Origin: Sodalis praecaptivus | Lineage (GTDB): Bacteria; Pseudomonadota; Gammaproteobacteria; Enterobacterales; Enterobacteriaceae | Assembly (NCBI RefSeq): GCF_000517425.1 | Contig: NZ_CP006569.1 | Location: 4,392,760-4,456,759 of the forward strand | DNA length: 64,000 nucleotides | Direction: 5' to 3' | Shown here: positions 36,165 through 46,452 of the stretch, one piece after another | Position numbering within the stretch: position 1 is the first letter of the stretch | How the letters are laid out: every line of letters begins with the position of its first letter | Translations under genes and position numbers: made by a program | The notes under the pieces: model-generated | What the model was told of the DNA's origin: nothing | The model's input: the letters and a program-made list of their open reading frames with translations, nothing else | The model's database searches: none

Positions 36165-36825
36165 CCGGCTAAATTTGGTCAGGGCGAGAACGGCGCTAAT
36201 TATTGCCTAAGGCGGTGGCGAACGTCATCAGCCAGCGGGTTGCTGACCCGCGTAGTAGACCCGGCTGCTATCGTCCAAACGCGGGCAAAAGCACCGGTTT
36301 TGCCACATTGTCTCTGCGCCAACGATCATCAAGTCGTTTCTGCGTGACTAAAACGCCATTCGCTCAGCTGCGGCGCCAAGAGATTTCATCCCACACCCGT
36401 TTACAGCCTGCGACGGGGAAGATGAATTTGTCATAATCCACCCTTGTTTCCTTTTGCAACGCGGTAGTTTGATCTCGTGGACCGTTTGCGGAATTAAACA
36501 CCTTCATCATAGTGAGTTCATCGATAGATTTCACGCGTGCGCGAGTATAGGGCATCATTTATACCAGGGCTGCAACGTATATCGAGATGCATAGGCCAAG
36601 TTATCACGGTATCGAAATTTTATAGAATACCCCTCTAGAATCATTAAACTCCTTGAACACATTGGATAAAAAAAACAAATAAAAGACGAATTAGTCTTAA
36701 ATAAAATCGTCTGAAGAAACTACTGGCGGCAAGGATTTATTGGGTCGATGTCAATATATCGGTCATCCTGCTTGGCAAGTATTTCCTATCTTTCATAGAT
36801 TCGTTAATTTAAAAAAGGTAAATGT
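36165..36825. other. 660-bp gap, A+T-rich toward the right
   Basis: No gene is supported here. Composition falls from the high G+C of the ssu-like operon to strongly A+T-rich between about 36580 and 36825, which abuts the orphan gene at 36826. Such a shift suggests a junction of acquired DNA. I see no IS ends or att-type repeats. Confidence 0.6.
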
Positions 36826-37938
36826 ATGACATGCATAACTTCTCTTCATAAGCCAGTTCATTCTGCTCATAACAGCGTAAGCTGCGAAGCAAATAAAACA
36901 TCCCCAGTAATTAACCGGCATGGGACATTATTTCAACCTTATTGGTGCGGCAATAATGCGAATGCCGTGTTGAAAACCACTATTTATCGCTCCACCGGCA
37001 CGTTAAATATCATAGGGTCAACGCCGAAAGGCGCAGGCGCGGCGGTTAACCAAGATAAAGCCTTGCCGCTGGCCAAAAATGCCCTCCAATATAATAGCCA
37101 ACCCCTCGCGCAAACCTCACCTGCGGTTGATAGATTCAAGGCCAATACCACCGCTAGCATTGAATTTGCTAAAACGTTGCTGAATACTGACGACACGCCG
37201 CCACCCATCAAATGGTCCACGCACCCTCTTCTTAACGCGGTACGGCATACCCCTTCTTCGCTCGCTAATACCGCCACAAACGAGGCTGGTACCCCCACGC
37301 AGGATGAACGCATTCCACCTCAGGCCAAAGATCTGCATCAACATCAGCGTCTAGAGTCAAAAGCGCTATTGCCTATAACCGCTACCGGCGCGAATACACA
37401 ACAGACAAGGGTGAATTTAACGGCCAATATCGTTAAAGTTACCAATGTTTTGATGCGCTTAGAGGAGAACAGCAAAAAATTACGGGCGATGCAACAGCAA
37501 GCTGTAGCGACAAGCACAACGTTGCAAACGTTGGCGGAAAAAAATCACGCCACCAGGGCGGAGTTCAACCAACGCATCCGATCCCGGGACAATAATCAAC
37601 ACGCCTCGCGTCTGACCGACGGTCCGCAGGCAACCCCACAGGGCCGGTTTGAGAGCACGGCGATGCCCAGCGTCTCTTCAGCGCTACCGCTGCAGCCGGT
37701 CAACGTCAAAAGAAAAGGGGCCAGGATTGTGGTGCCACCAGCACAGCCCCATCAAGCCTCGTTAGATCCGCAGACCAACGCCAGCAATACATCAAGCAAT
37801 AACGCGGCTCGTATTACTCGCTCGCCGCGCAAGAAGCCGATTGTCGCCGAAAGCCGATTGCCGAATTACATGAAACCCACTCAATCCACATTGGCGAAAA
37901 GGGTGAAAACGCCTCAACAGAGTAAGCATTCCCGATAA
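36826..37938 (+). CDS. orphan Ser/Thr/Asn-rich protein with basic C-terminus
   Basis: A 370-aa product with no family I recognise. The N-terminus is Ser/Thr/Asn/His-rich with no hydrophobic signal segment. Most of the chain is rich in Pro, Thr, Asn, Gln and Ala, so probably disordered. A helical, coiled-coil-like stretch occupies about 205-252 (TANIVKVTNVLMRLEENSKKLRAMQQQAV). The C-terminal third holds basic clusters: VKRKGAR (about 288), RSPRKKP (about 334) and KRVKTPQQSKHSR at the end. Codon and base composition are A+T-richer than neighbours. The profile resembles secreted effectors, but no effector domain or secretion signal can be proved. AAAAAGG precedes the ATG. Confidence 0.6.
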   Translation: MTCITSLHKPVHSAHNSVSCEANKTSPVINRHGTLFQPYWCGNNANAVLKTTIYRSTGTLNIIGSTPKGAGAAVNQDKALPLAKNALQYNSQPLAQTSPAVDRFKANTTASIEFAKTLLNTDDTPPPIKWSTHPLLNAVRHTPSSLANTATNEAGTPTQDERIPPQAKDLHQHQRLESKALLPITATGANTQQTRVNLTANIVKVTNVLMRLEENSKKLRAMQQQAVATSTTLQTLAEKNHATRAEFNQRIRSRDNNQHASRLTDGPQATPQGRFESTAMPSVSSALPLQPVNVKRKGARIVVPPAQPHQASLDPQTNASNTSSNNAARITRSPRKKPIVAESRLPNYMKPTQSTLAKRVKTPQQSKHSR

Positions 37939-38464
37939 GGTATTCTGGGGTTGCAATGTCGTTTACTTACTCTCGGTCAAGGTAACGCGTTAGGGGCATG
38001 GCAGGCATTTCTGAATATGCGTCAGCTCAATGGTCATGCTTATATAGCATGCTGCTTGGTGATAAGCATTTAAAGAGGCGTTTTATTTTAACCGACCGGA
38101 TATAAAGCGTTGCACCGTGATGGGAAAGTGAATGATGACGCCACTGTTGTCGTTTTGCTTATCCTAGTCTGCGAACAGTACCGCACAGAATAGGACGCTA
38201 ACCCTTATTATTGTGATGGTTATAGACCAGGAAGCAGCCGATCCCTTTTTCGATAGCAACATTGCCGCTAGCCAGCGAAAATAGGCTGATGTCGTAGCGT
38301 TATTTTAGTTAATACACGAAATAGTGTACGCGAAAATAGAGGATATGCTATTCATTAAATTACGCCATTACCGTTAACGTCTCCAGCATCGAGTTAAAAC
38401 AAAAAACCTCCTGGTATAGGAGGTTTTCTTTGCGCATCAGTGACAATGTTGTCTAAGGTTAGCC
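37939..38464. other. A+T-rich gap between the orphan gene and ssb
   Basis: No gene is supported in these 526 bp apart from the terminator at 38403-38427. The composition continues that of the orphan gene's upstream flank, so the whole 36.5-38.4 kb interval differs from its surroundings. Confidence 0.55.
38403..38427. terminator. bidirectional terminator behind ssb
   Basis: AAAACCTCC (38403-38411) and GGAGGTTTT (38419-38427) form a 9-bp stem with a 7-nt loop, with A-runs before and T after, so it can stop transcription on both strands. It serves ssb on the minus strand 37 bp away. Confidence 0.88.
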
Positions 38465-39001
38465 TTAGAACGGAATATCGTCATCGAAGTCCATCGGCGG
38501 TTCGTTGCTGGGCGCAGGCGCTGAGTTCTGCGCGGGGCGCGCCGCCGGCGCGTTGCCGCCGCTGAACTGCGCGTTATTGCCCTGCGGCTGCTGAGGCTGC
38601 CCCCAGCCACCCTGCTGCGCGCCACCGGCGTTACCGCCCGCCCCGCCGCCCTGTCGACCGCCGAGCATTTGCATGGTGCCGCCGATATTGACCACCACCT
38701 CGGTGGTGTATCGATCCTGGCCGCTCTGATCTTGCCATTTGCGGGTCTGTAGCGATCCCTCAATATACACCTGGGAGCCCTTACGCAAATATTCACCCGC
38801 CACCTCGGCCAGCTTGCCAAACAGCACCACGCGATGCCATTCCGTTTTCTCCTTGGTCTCGCCGGTCTGCTTGTCGCGCCAGCTCTCAGAGGTGGCCAGG
38901 GTGATGTTGGCTACCGCACCACCGTTAGGCATATGGCGGACTTCCGGATCCTGGCCCAGGTTTCCGACTAGAATCACTTTATTAACGCCTCTGCTGGCCA
39001 T
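38465..39001 (-). CDS. ssb: single-stranded DNA-binding protein
   Basis: A 178-aa SSB, the same length as in E. coli. The OB-fold domain (1-112) begins [27 protein letters not shown], followed by a Gly/Gln/Ala-rich linker and the acidic tip MDFDDDIPF that recruits partner proteins. It binds single-stranded DNA as a tetramer in replication and repair. CAGGAG precedes the ATG. It diverges from uvrA around a LexA box, as in E. coli. Confidence 0.98.
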   Translation of the reverse strand: MASRGVNKVILVGNLGQDPEVRHMPNGGAVANITLATSESWRDKQTGETKEKTEWHRVVLFGKLAEVAGEYLRKGSQVYIEGSLQTRKWQDQSGQDRYTTEVVVNIGGTMQMLGGRQGGGAGGNAGGAQQGGWGQPQQPQGNNAQFSGGNAPAARPAQNSAPAPSNEPPMDFDDDIPF

Positions 39002-39135
39002 GGGGGTCTCCTGATAAGATGAATGACTAAGTTTAATCGCTCAAGTTTACCATTGCCAACGCTTAAAGAACATGTTTAGAAACTTGGACTGCGCATCGAA
39101 AAACCGGGTGAAGCAGAATTATTTGTTACAATCAA

Positions 39136-39155
39136 TACTGGATATTCATTCAGCT
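39136..39155. promoter_or_regulatory. LexA (SOS) box in the ssb-uvrA region
   Basis: TACTGGATATTCATTCAGCT contains CTG-N10-CAG and differs little from the E. coli uvrA operator. It lies about 90 bp before uvrA and 135 bp before ssb, so LexA can control uvrA and possibly ssb. LexA itself is encoded in this window. Confidence 0.88.
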
Positions 39156-39245
39156 TTTTTTGTGCCATAATTGACCGTTTCGCGCCGCCGCGGTTTTGTC
39201 AACCGCACAGGCCGCCCTCGTTCATCCGGTGTTGGGATTAGTTGA

Positions 39246-42089
39246 ATGGATAAGATTGAAGTTCGTGGTGCTCGTACCCATAACCTGAAAAACATCAGTC
39301 TGGTGATACCCCGCGATAAATTGATAGTAATTACCGGCTTATCAGGCTCGGGAAAATCATCGCTGGCGTTTGATACGCTCTATGCCGAGGGTCAGCGTCG
39401 CTATGTGGAATCGCTTTCTGCCTATGCCCGGCAGTTTCTGTCGTTGATGGAAAAACCGGATGTGGATCATATCGAAGGGCTGTCGCCCGCCATCTCGATT
39501 GAGCAAAAATCCACGTCCCATAATCCGCGCTCGACGGTGGGCACGATCACCGAAATCCACGATTATCTGCGTCTGTTGTACGCCCGCGTCGGCGAGCCGC
39601 GCTGCCCGGACCATGACGTTCCGCTGGCGGCGCAGACCGTTAGCCAGATGGTGGATAATGTGCTGTCGCAGCCGGAAGGCAAACGGCTGATGCTCCTGGC
39701 GCCCATCGTGAAAGAGCGCAAGGGGGAGCACAGCAAAACGCTGGAAAACTTGGCGGCGCAGGGCTATATCCGGGCGCGTATCGACGGGGAGGTCTGCGAT
39801 TTGTCGGATCCGCCGAAACTCGAGCTGCAAAAAAAACATACTATCGAAGTCGTGGTCGATCGTTTCAAAGTGCGCGAGGATCTCGCCCAGCGCCTGGCGG
39901 AATCTTTTGACACCGCGCTCGGTCTCTCGGGTGGTACCGCGGTAGTGGCGGATATGGATGACGAAAAAGCGGAAGAGTTGCTGTTTTCCGCCAACTTCGC
40001 CTGCCCGATCTGCGGCTATAGCATGCCCGAGCTGGAACCCCGGCTTTTCTCTTTCAACAACCCGGCCGGCGCCTGCCCCACCTGCGACGGGCTCGGCGTG
40101 CAGCAGTACTTCGACCCCGACCGGGTTTTGCAAAATCAGGACATCTCCCTGGCCGGCGGCGCCATTCGCGGCTGGGATCGGCGCAACTTCTATTATTTTC
40201 AGATGCTGCGCTCGTTGGCCGAACACTATAAGTTCGACGTTGAGGCGCCGTTCCATGCGCTGAGTCCGACGGTTCAGCAAAAAATTCTTTTCGGGTCCGG
40301 CAAGGAAAATATCGAATTCAAATATATCAACGATCGCGGCGACACCTCGGTGCGGCGCCACCCGTTTGAAGGGGTGCTGCCGAACATGGAGCGCCGCTAT
40401 AAGGAAACCGAGTCCACCGCGGTGCGCGAAGAGCTGGCCAAATATATCAGCAACCGCCCCTGCGCCACCTGCGGCGGGACCCGTCTGCGGCGCGAAGCCC
40501 GCCACGTCTTCGTGGAGCACACTACCCTGCCGGAAATTTCTGAGATGGGCATCGGCCATGCGCTGGCATTTTTCGACGAGATGAAACTGAGCGGTCAGCG
40601 CGCCAAGATCGCTGAAAAAGTATTAAAGGAGATCCGCGATCGGCTGAAGTTTCTGGTCAACGTCGGTCTGAACTACCTTTCCCTGTCGCGTTCGGCGGAA
40701 ACGCTTTCCGGCGGCGAGGCGCAGCGCATCCGTTTGGCCAGCCAGATTGGCGCCGGCCTGGTGGGCGTGATGTATGTGCTGGATGAACCCTCCATCGGTT
40801 TGCATCAGCGCGATAACGAGCGATTACTGGAAACCCTGGTGCATCTGCGCGATCTCGGCAATACGGTGATCGTGGTGGAGCACGACGAGGACGCTATTCG
40901 CGCCGCCGATCATATTATCGATATCGGCCCGGGCGCCGGCGTTCACGGCGGAGAGGTGGTGGCCGAAGGCACCGCCGAGGAGATCATGGCCCATCCGGCG
41001 TCGCTGACCGGCCAGTTCCTCAGCGGCAAGCAGGAAATTGCCATTCCGCAGGCGCGCATTCCGGCGGATCCCACCCGGGTATTGAAGCTGGTCGGCGCGC
41101 GCGGCAATAACCTTAAGGACGTGACGCTGACCCTGCCGGTGGGGCTATTTACCTGCATCACCGGCGTTTCCGGCTCGGGCAAATCGACGCTTATCAACGA
41201 CACGCTGTTCCCGGTAGCGCAGCGCCAGCTCAACGGCGCGACCACTACCGAAGTGGCGCCCTATCGCGAAGTGCAGGGCCTGGAACATTTCGATAAAGTC
41301 ATTGATATCGATCAGAGCCCTATCGGCCGAACGCCGCGCTCCAATCCCGCGACCTACACGGGCGTGTTTACGCCTGTGCGCGAATTGTTCGCCGGCGTGC
41401 CGGAATCCCGCGCCCGCGGTTATACGCCCGGCCGTTTCAGCTTCAACGTGCGCGGCGGGCGCTGCGAAGCTTGCCAGGGCGATGGCGTCATCAAGGTGGA
41501 AATGCACTTCCTGCCGGATATTTATGTGCCCTGCGATCATTGCAAGGGCCAGCGCTACAACCGTGAAACCCTGGAAGTGAAATATAAGGGCAAGAATATC
41601 CACCAGGTGCTGGAGATGACCATCGAGGAAGCGCGCGAGTTTTTCGACGCTGTTCCCGCCCTGGCGCGCAAACTGCAAACGCTGATAGATGTCGGTCTGT
41701 CCTATATTCGCTTAGGGCAATCCGCCACCACGCTGTCCGGCGGCGAGGCGCAGCGGGTCAAGCTGGCGCGCGAGCTGTCCAAGCGTGGCACCGGCCAAAC
41801 GCTGTATATCCTCGACGAGCCGACGACCGGCCTACACTTCGCCGATATTCAGCAATTGCTGGCGGTGCTGCATCAGTTGCGGGATCAGGGCAATACCATC
41901 GTGGTAATTGAGCATAACCTGGACGTGATCAAAACCGCCGATTGGATCGTCGATCTTGGCCCGGAAGGCGGTAACGGCGGCGGTGAAATTCTGGTGGCCG
42001 GCACGCCGGAAACGGTGGCGGCCTGTAAAGCGTCCCATACGGCGCGCTTCCTGCGCCCCATTCTCGAGCGCGCGTTGCAAAAAGCTTAG
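39246..42089 (+). CDS. uvrA: excinuclease ABC subunit A
   Basis: UvrA is the damage-recognising ATPase of nucleotide excision repair, loading UvrB at lesions. The 947-aa product (940 in E. coli) has two ABC modules: Walker [10 protein letters not shown] (about 31-39) and GVSGSGKST (about 640-648), each with an LSGGEAQR signature, and zinc-finger cysteines (CPICGY/CPTCDG and CEACQG/CDHCKG). It is SOS-controlled through the LexA box upstream. A tandem array begins about 90 bp behind its stop. Confidence 0.98.
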   Translation: MDKIEVRGARTHNLKNISLVIPRDKLIVITGLSGSGKSSLAFDTLYAEGQRRYVESLSAYARQFLSLMEKPDVDHIEGLSPAISIEQKSTSHNPRSTVGTITEIHDYLRLLYARVGEPRCPDHDVPLAAQTVSQMVDNVLSQPEGKRLMLLAPIVKERKGEHSKTLENLAAQGYIRARIDGEVCDLSDPPKLELQKKHTIEVVVDRFKVREDLAQRLAESFDTALGLSGGTAVVADMDDEKAEELLFSANFACPICGYSMPELEPRLFSFNNPAGACPTCDGLGVQQYFDPDRVLQNQDISLAGGAIRGWDRRNFYYFQMLRSLAEHYKFDVEAPFHALSPTVQQKILFGSGKENIEFKYINDRGDTSVRRHPFEGVLPNMERRYKETESTAVREELAKYISNRPCATCGGTRLRREARHVFVEHTTLPEISEMGIGHALAFFDEMKLSGQRAKIAEKVLKEIRDRLKFLVNVGLNYLSLSRSAETLSGGEAQRIRLASQIGAGLVGVMYVLDEPSIGLHQRDNERLLETLVHLRDLGNTVIVVEHDEDAIRAADHIIDIGPGAGVHGGEVVAEGTAEEIMAHPASLTGQFLSGKQEIAIPQARIPADPTRVLKLVGARGNNLKDVTLTLPVGLFTCITGVSGSGKSTLINDTLFPVAQRQLNGATTTEVAPYREVQGLEHFDKVIDIDQSPIGRTPRSNPATYTGVFTPVRELFAGVPESRARGYTPGRFSFNVRGGRCEACQGDGVIKVEMHFLPDIYVPCDHCKGQRYNRETLEVKYKGKNIHQVLEMTIEEAREFFDAVPALARKLQTLIDVGLSYIRLGQSATTLSGGEAQRVKLARELSKRGTGQTLYILDEPTTGLHFADIQQLLAVLHQLRDQGNTIVVIEHNLDVIKTADWIVDLGPEGGNGGGEILVAGTPETVAACKASHTARFLRPILERALQKA

Positions 42090-42182
42090 GGGGCGGCCGG
42101 ATACGGATAGGCGGGACGAAAGTGCCTCGCGACCTCCGCTAACGTCTGGCGCTTTGGCGCTGGATCCGTCGACGTATTGACA

Positions 42183-42481
42183 CTTTGGCCGCGGACCCGT
42201 CGACGCTTTGGCCGCGGCACCACCGGCGCTTTGGCCGCGGACCCGTTGGCGCTTTGGGCGCGGCACCCCCGGCGCTTTGGCCGCGGACCCGTTAGCGCTT
42301 TGGCCGCAGCACCCCCGGCGCTTTGGCCGCGGACCCATCGACGCTTTGGCTGCGGCGGCACCGGCGCTTTGGCCGCGGACCCATCGACGCTTTGGCTGCG
42401 GCGGCACCGGCGCTTTGGCCGCGGACCCGTCGACGCTTTGGCCGCGGCACCGCCGGCGCTTTGGCCGCGGACCCGTTGGCG
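42183..42481 (+). repeat. 23-bp tandem array, 13 copies in alternating types
   Basis: Units start exactly every 23 bp from 42183 to 42459, each opening CTTTGGCCGCG or a near variant. Even units continue with GACCC and odd units with GCACC or CGGCACC, so the higher-order period is 46 bp. One further related unit lies at about 42152. There are no stop codons in several frames on both strands, which creates long spurious reading frames. No unique spacers, so it is not a CRISPR. Confidence 0.95.
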
Positions 42482-42608
42482 CATTGGTGCATTGGTGCAT
42501 TGGTGCATTGGCGCATTGGCGCATTGGCGCATTGGCGCATTGGCGCATTGGCGCATTGGCGCATTGGCGCATTGGCGCATTGGCGCATTGGCGCATTGGC
42601 GCATTGGC
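42481..42608 (+). repeat. octamer tandem array, 16 copies
   Basis: Three copies of GCATTGGT (42481-42504) are followed by thirteen perfect copies of GCATTGGC (42505-42608). The array directly continues the 23-bp array and shares its TTGGCGC core with it. It ends 124 bp before the stop codon of yjbR on the opposite strand. Confidence 0.97.
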
Positions 42609-42732
42609 GCCTCAGAGTTTAAAGGCGTCTTTTTGCTAATACCATCCCAGGCCGCCGCTATGCCTCACGGCACGCAGGGGTCATCGCACGTCGCGGCGCG
42701 CGGGTATTTCGCTGCAAACAGGCAGCGCCGCG

Positions 42733-43086
42733 TCAGATATTCAGCGTTTGGCGCGTCGCTTCCGGCAGGCCCGCTACCGCCCATTGCCAGGAAGCATCCA
42801 CCAGTTGATAAAATTGTGAATCAGGGATATCACCGTCAAGAAACAGCGTGCTCCAGTGGGCTTTATTCAGCCGCTCGCCCGGCACCGCCGCATTAAACGC
42901 GCTGCGTAATGCCTCAGCCATTTCGGCGCTGCTTTTCAGCGATACCGCCGGTCTGCCGTCCACGGTATGGGTCATAGCAAACATCACCTCTCCGACTTTA
43001 ATCTGGTTTGCCTGCCACTCCTGGCGTACGCTCTGTACCGCGCCCGGTTTGGTCATGCAATAACTCAACAGCGTCGATTGATCCAT
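42733..43086 (-). CDS. yjbR: MmcQ/YjbR-family protein
   Basis: A 117-aa protein of the YjbR double-wing DNA-binding-fold family (118 aa in E. coli), with the conserved KPGA, AVSLK and LNKAHWSTLFLDGDIPD stretches. The cellular role is unknown. It follows yjbQ with a gap of 3 bp and in E. coli stands next to it as well. Confidence 0.93.
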   Translation of the reverse strand: MDQSTLLSYCMTKPGAVQSVRQEWQANQIKVGEVMFAMTHTVDGRPAVSLKSSAEMAEALRSAFNAAVPGERLNKAHWSTLFLDGDIPDSQFYQLVDASWQWAVAGLPEATRQTLNI

Positions 43087-43089
43087 AAA

Positions 43090-43506
43090 TTATTCCCCCT
43101 GTAATGTGGCGACGATACGTCGGCCACCGCCGCGATTACGATGCTCACCCAGCCAAATTCCCTGCCAAGTGCCCAACAACAGCGTGCCATGACCAACGGG
43201 CAATAACAGTGAGGTGCCAAGCAGAGAAGATTTGATATGTGCCGGCATGTCATCCGCCCCTTCATAATCGTGCTGGTAGGGGGCCGATTCCGGAACCTGA
43301 CGTAAAAAATGGTTTTCCATGTCGGTTCGGACGGTGGGATCGCAATTTTCATTTAGCGTCAGCGAAGCGGAAGTATGTTGCAGCAATAAATGAAGCAGCC
43401 CGCGACGGACAGCGCTCAACGACGTCAATTGGGAAACGATTTCATCGGTGACCAGATGAAAGCCGCGCGGTTGGGCTTTCAAAGTCAGGGTTTGTTGGTA
43501 CCACAT
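43090..43506 (-). CDS. yjbQ: UPF0047 protein YjbQ
   Basis: A 138-aa protein, identical in length to E. coli YjbQ and similar throughout ([33 protein letters not shown]). The family has reported weak thiamin phosphate synthase activity but its true function is unclear. It shares an operon with yjbR. Confidence 0.94.
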   Translation of the reverse strand: MWYQQTLTLKAQPRGFHLVTDEIVSQLTSLSAVRRGLLHLLLQHTSASLTLNENCDPTVRTDMENHFLRQVPESAPYQHDYEGADDMPAHIKSSLLGTSLLLPVGHGTLLLGTWQGIWLGEHRNRGGGRRIVATLQGE

Positions 43507-43571
43507 AATACCTGCTCCTTTTTACCACTCAGTATAGTGGCTACACGGGAGCAGGGGAAAATCGCTCGCGG

Positions 43572-44768
43572 CTACTGCACGGCCGCGAAGGCTTGGGCCA
43601 CTTTGCCGACGTTAGCGGTATTCAGCCCGGCCAGACACATCCGGCCGCTGTCGATCAGATAGACGCCGTACACTTCGCGCAAATGCGCCACCTGGGCCGG
43701 GCTGAGGCCGGTATAGCTGAACATGCCCCGCTGACGCAGCAAATAGTCGAATTGATGTTCGGGTAGCGCGACCTTTAGCGCCGCCACCAGGCTCTGGCGC
43801 ATTGCCAGAATACGCAGGCGCATCGCCGCCACCTCCTCACGCCACAGAGCATTGAGTGCCGGCTCGTTCAGCACCTGCGCCACCACTTGAGCGCCAAAGT
43901 TCGGCGGACTGGAGTAGTTGCGGCGCACGGTCGCCTTTAATTGGCCCAGCACGCGCTCGGCTTCGTTCGCGCTATCGCACACAATCGACAGCTCGCCCAC
44001 CCGCTCACTATAAAGGGAGAAAATTTTGGAGAAAGAGTGGCTTACTAGGCAAGGCAACCCCAGGCGCGCCATTTCACGCACCGCATAAGCATCTTCCTCC
44101 AACCCGTCGCCGAACCCTTGGTAGGCGATATCCAGGAAAGGAATGAGCTGACGTTCCGCCACCACCTCGATGATTCGATCCCATTCGGACCGGGTCAGGT
44201 CCGAGCCGGTCGGGTTATGGCAGCACGGATGCAGCAGCACAATGCTCCGCTGCGGCAATTGCTGAAAACAGGCCAGCATCGCGTCAAAATTGACGCCCAG
44301 TTTCTCACCGTCGAAATAAGGATAACGATTAACCTGGAATCCGGCGCCGGTGAAAATGGCCACGTGGTTTTCCCATGTTGGGCTGCTGACCCAGACCTGG
44401 GAGTCGGGAAAGTAACACTTCAGGAAATCCGCGCCGACTTTCAGTGCCCCTGACCCGCCCACGGTCTGAATCGTGGCGATCCGCTGCGCGTTGCGCATCG
44501 GATGGTCCTCTCCGAACAGCAGCGCCTGGGTGGCGCTGCGGTAGGTTGACAACCCTTCCATCGGCAAATAGGAGGAGGAGCTTAGCGCCGGGCGGGCGAG
44601 CAGCATGGCCTGCGCCTCGGCCACCGCCCGCAGTTGCGGGATAATCGCCTGTTCGTTGTAATAAAGACCGATGCTTAGATTGACCCTATCAGGGCGCGGA
44701 TCCTGTTTATAGGTTTCCATCAGCGTAAGGATGGGGTCTCCCGCATAAGCATCAACATTTTGGAACAC
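43572..44768 (-). CDS. tyrB: aromatic-amino-acid aminotransferase
   Basis: TyrB is a PLP enzyme of the aspartate aminotransferase class that makes tyrosine and phenylalanine from their keto acids and can finish leucine. The 398-aa product (397 in E. coli) has SFSKIFSLY with the PLP lysine, HPCCHNPTG, and [10 protein letters not shown] with the substrate-binding arginine. The likely start is GTG at 44768, preceded by AGGAGA, which restores the conserved [12 protein letters not shown]-terminus; the ATG at 44810 adds 14 unrelated residues. In E. coli alr lies between dnaB and tyrB; here only about 140 bp do. Confidence 0.95.
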   Translation of the reverse strand: MFQNVDAYAGDPILTLMETYKQDPRPDRVNLSIGLYYNEQAIIPQLRAVAEAQAMLLARPALSSSSYLPMEGLSTYRSATQALLFGEDHPMRNAQRIATIQTVGGSGALKVGADFLKCYFPDSQVWVSSPTWENHVAIFTGAGFQVNRYPYFDGEKLGVNFDAMLACFQQLPQRSIVLLHPCCHNPTGSDLTRSEWDRIIEVVAERQLIPFLDIAYQGFGDGLEEDAYAVREMARLGLPCLVSHSFSKIFSLYSERVGELSIVCDSANEAERVLGQLKATVRRNYSSPPNFGAQVVAQVLNEPALNALWREEVAAMRLRILAMRQSLVAALKVALPEHQFDYLLRQRGMFSYTGLSPAQVAHLREVYGVYLIDSGRMCLAGLNTANVGKVAQAFAAVQ

Positions 44769-44908
44769 GGTGCAGCTCTCCTGGATGAGCGGATGCAACG
44801 TTGCACCCACTGCTCACAATATCAAATAAAGCGAATTGAGTGGCGATTAAGTTAACAAAAAGCGTCAAAAATGGGAGCGCGATAAGAAAAAAAAGGCGCC
44901 GAAGAGCA

Positions 44909-46315
44909 TCACTCATCGTCATATTGCGGGCCGGCATAATTGTCGAATCGTGACCATTGTCCGTTAAAGGTTAGCCGCACGGTGCCGATAGGGCCGTTAC
45001 GCTGCTTACCGAGAATAATTTCAGCAATCCCCTTCATATCGCTATTCTCGTGATAGACCTCATCGCGGTAGATAAACATAATCAGGTCGGCATCCTGCTC
45101 GATTGAACCGGACTCACGTAAATCGGAGTTGACGGGGCGCTTATCGGCGCGTTGTTCCAAGCTTCGGTTCAGCTGCGACAGCGCCACCACCGGCACCTGC
45201 AGCTCTTTAGCCAGCGCCTTCAACGACCGGGAGATTTCCGCGATTTCCAGGGTACGGTTATCGGACAGCGACGGTACGCGCATCAGTTGGAGATAGTCGA
45301 TCATGATCAGACTCAGGCCATCGTGTTCGCGAAATACCCGCCGCGCGCGCGATCGCACTTCTGTCGGGGTCAACCCTGACGAGTCATCAATATACATGTT
45401 GCGTTTTTCCAGCAGGATCCCCATGGTGCTGGAAATGCGCGCCCAATCCTCATCGTCCAGCTGGCCGGTACGAATCCGGGTTTGATCGACGCGCGAGAGC
45501 GACGCCAGCATACGCATCATGATCTGCTCGCCGGGCATCTCCAGGCTAAAGATCAGCACCGGTTTGCCCTCGGTCATGGCAGCGTTTTCGCATAGGTTCA
45601 TGGCAAAGGTGGTTTTCCCCATGGACGGGCGCGCGGCGACGATGATCAAATCCGACTTTTGCAGGCCGGCGGTCTTTTTATCCAGGTCCAAATAGCCGCT
45701 GGAAACGCCGGTGACGCCGTCGTGCGGCTTCTGGTAAAGCTGTTCGATGCGCGCCACCGTATCTTCAAGAATACGGTCGATGCTCTTCGGGCCTTCATCT
45801 TTACTGGCGCGGTTCTCGGCTATTTGGAAAACCCGCGACTCCGCCAGATCCAGCAGATCCTCGCTGCTGCGTCCCTGGGGATCGTAACCGGCATCGGCTA
45901 TCTCATGGGCGACGGCGATCATTTCCCGCACCACGGCCCGTTCGCGCACAATATCGGCATAAGCGGAAATATTCGCGGCGCTGGGGGTATTTTTCGAGAG
46001 CTCCGCCAGATAGGCGAACCCGCCAACGGCGTCCAATTCCCCTTTTTGTTCGAGAGATTCCGAAAGCGTGATCAGATCGATAGGCTTGCCCAGCTCCAAC
46101 AGACGCTGCATCTCGTTGAAGATAAGACGGTGCGGGCGGTTAAAAAAATCGTTGCCGGTCACACGTTCGGCGACGTTGTCCCAGCGTTCGTTATCCAGCA
46201 TCAAACCGCCCAGCACCGACTGCTCCGCTTCCAGCGAATGGGGCGGCATCTTCAGACCTTCAACCTGACGGTCGCGGGGAAAATTTGCTTTGTTAGACGG
46301 TTTTTTTTCTGACAT
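44909..46315 (-). CDS. dnaB: replicative DNA helicase
   Basis: DnaB is the hexameric 5'-3' helicase at replication forks. The 468-aa product (471 in E. coli) has the N-terminal primase-interacting domain (about 20-150), a linker, and the RecA-like motor with Walker A ARPSMGKTTFA (about 230-240), the Walker B IDYLQLM, and the arginine finger region near the C-terminus. No intein is present. It diverges from qorA. Confidence 0.98.
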   Translation of the reverse strand: MSEKKPSNKANFPRDRQVEGLKMPPHSLEAEQSVLGGLMLDNERWDNVAERVTGNDFFNRPHRLIFNEMQRLLELGKPIDLITLSESLEQKGELDAVGGFAYLAELSKNTPSAANISAYADIVRERAVVREMIAVAHEIADAGYDPQGRSSEDLLDLAESRVFQIAENRASKDEGPKSIDRILEDTVARIEQLYQKPHDGVTGVSSGYLDLDKKTAGLQKSDLIIVAARPSMGKTTFAMNLCENAAMTEGKPVLIFSLEMPGEQIMMRMLASLSRVDQTRIRTGQLDDEDWARISSTMGILLEKRNMYIDDSSGLTPTEVRSRARRVFREHDGLSLIMIDYLQLMRVPSLSDNRTLEIAEISRSLKALAKELQVPVVALSQLNRSLEQRADKRPVNSDLRESGSIEQDADLIMFIYRDEVYHENSDMKGIAEIILGKQRNGPIGTVRLTFNGQWSRFDNYAGPQYDDE

Positions 46316-46452
46316 GAAAGGGTACTTTACCTATCAAGAAGTCCTTGGATAAGGGCGCATTGTATCCTCTCTCGGGTCGAGATCCTATGCGCTTTGCAAA
46401 CCACGCCGCAAGGCTTATGGTTATTAAAGATATCTTAATTGGAGGAAGAGTG

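Noticed and set aside
42183-42608. CRISPR array
   Set aside because: Units are contiguous without unique spacers, the periods are 23 and 8 bp, and no cas gene is nearby.
42086-42896. Long reading frames on both strands, with an 8-residue peptide repeat (MRQCANAP) or W/R/G-rich repeats, up to about 250 codons
   Set aside because: They are open only because the 8-bp and 23-bp repeats contain no stops in several frames. They lack ribosome sites, overlap uvrA or yjbR ends, and exist in many frames at once.
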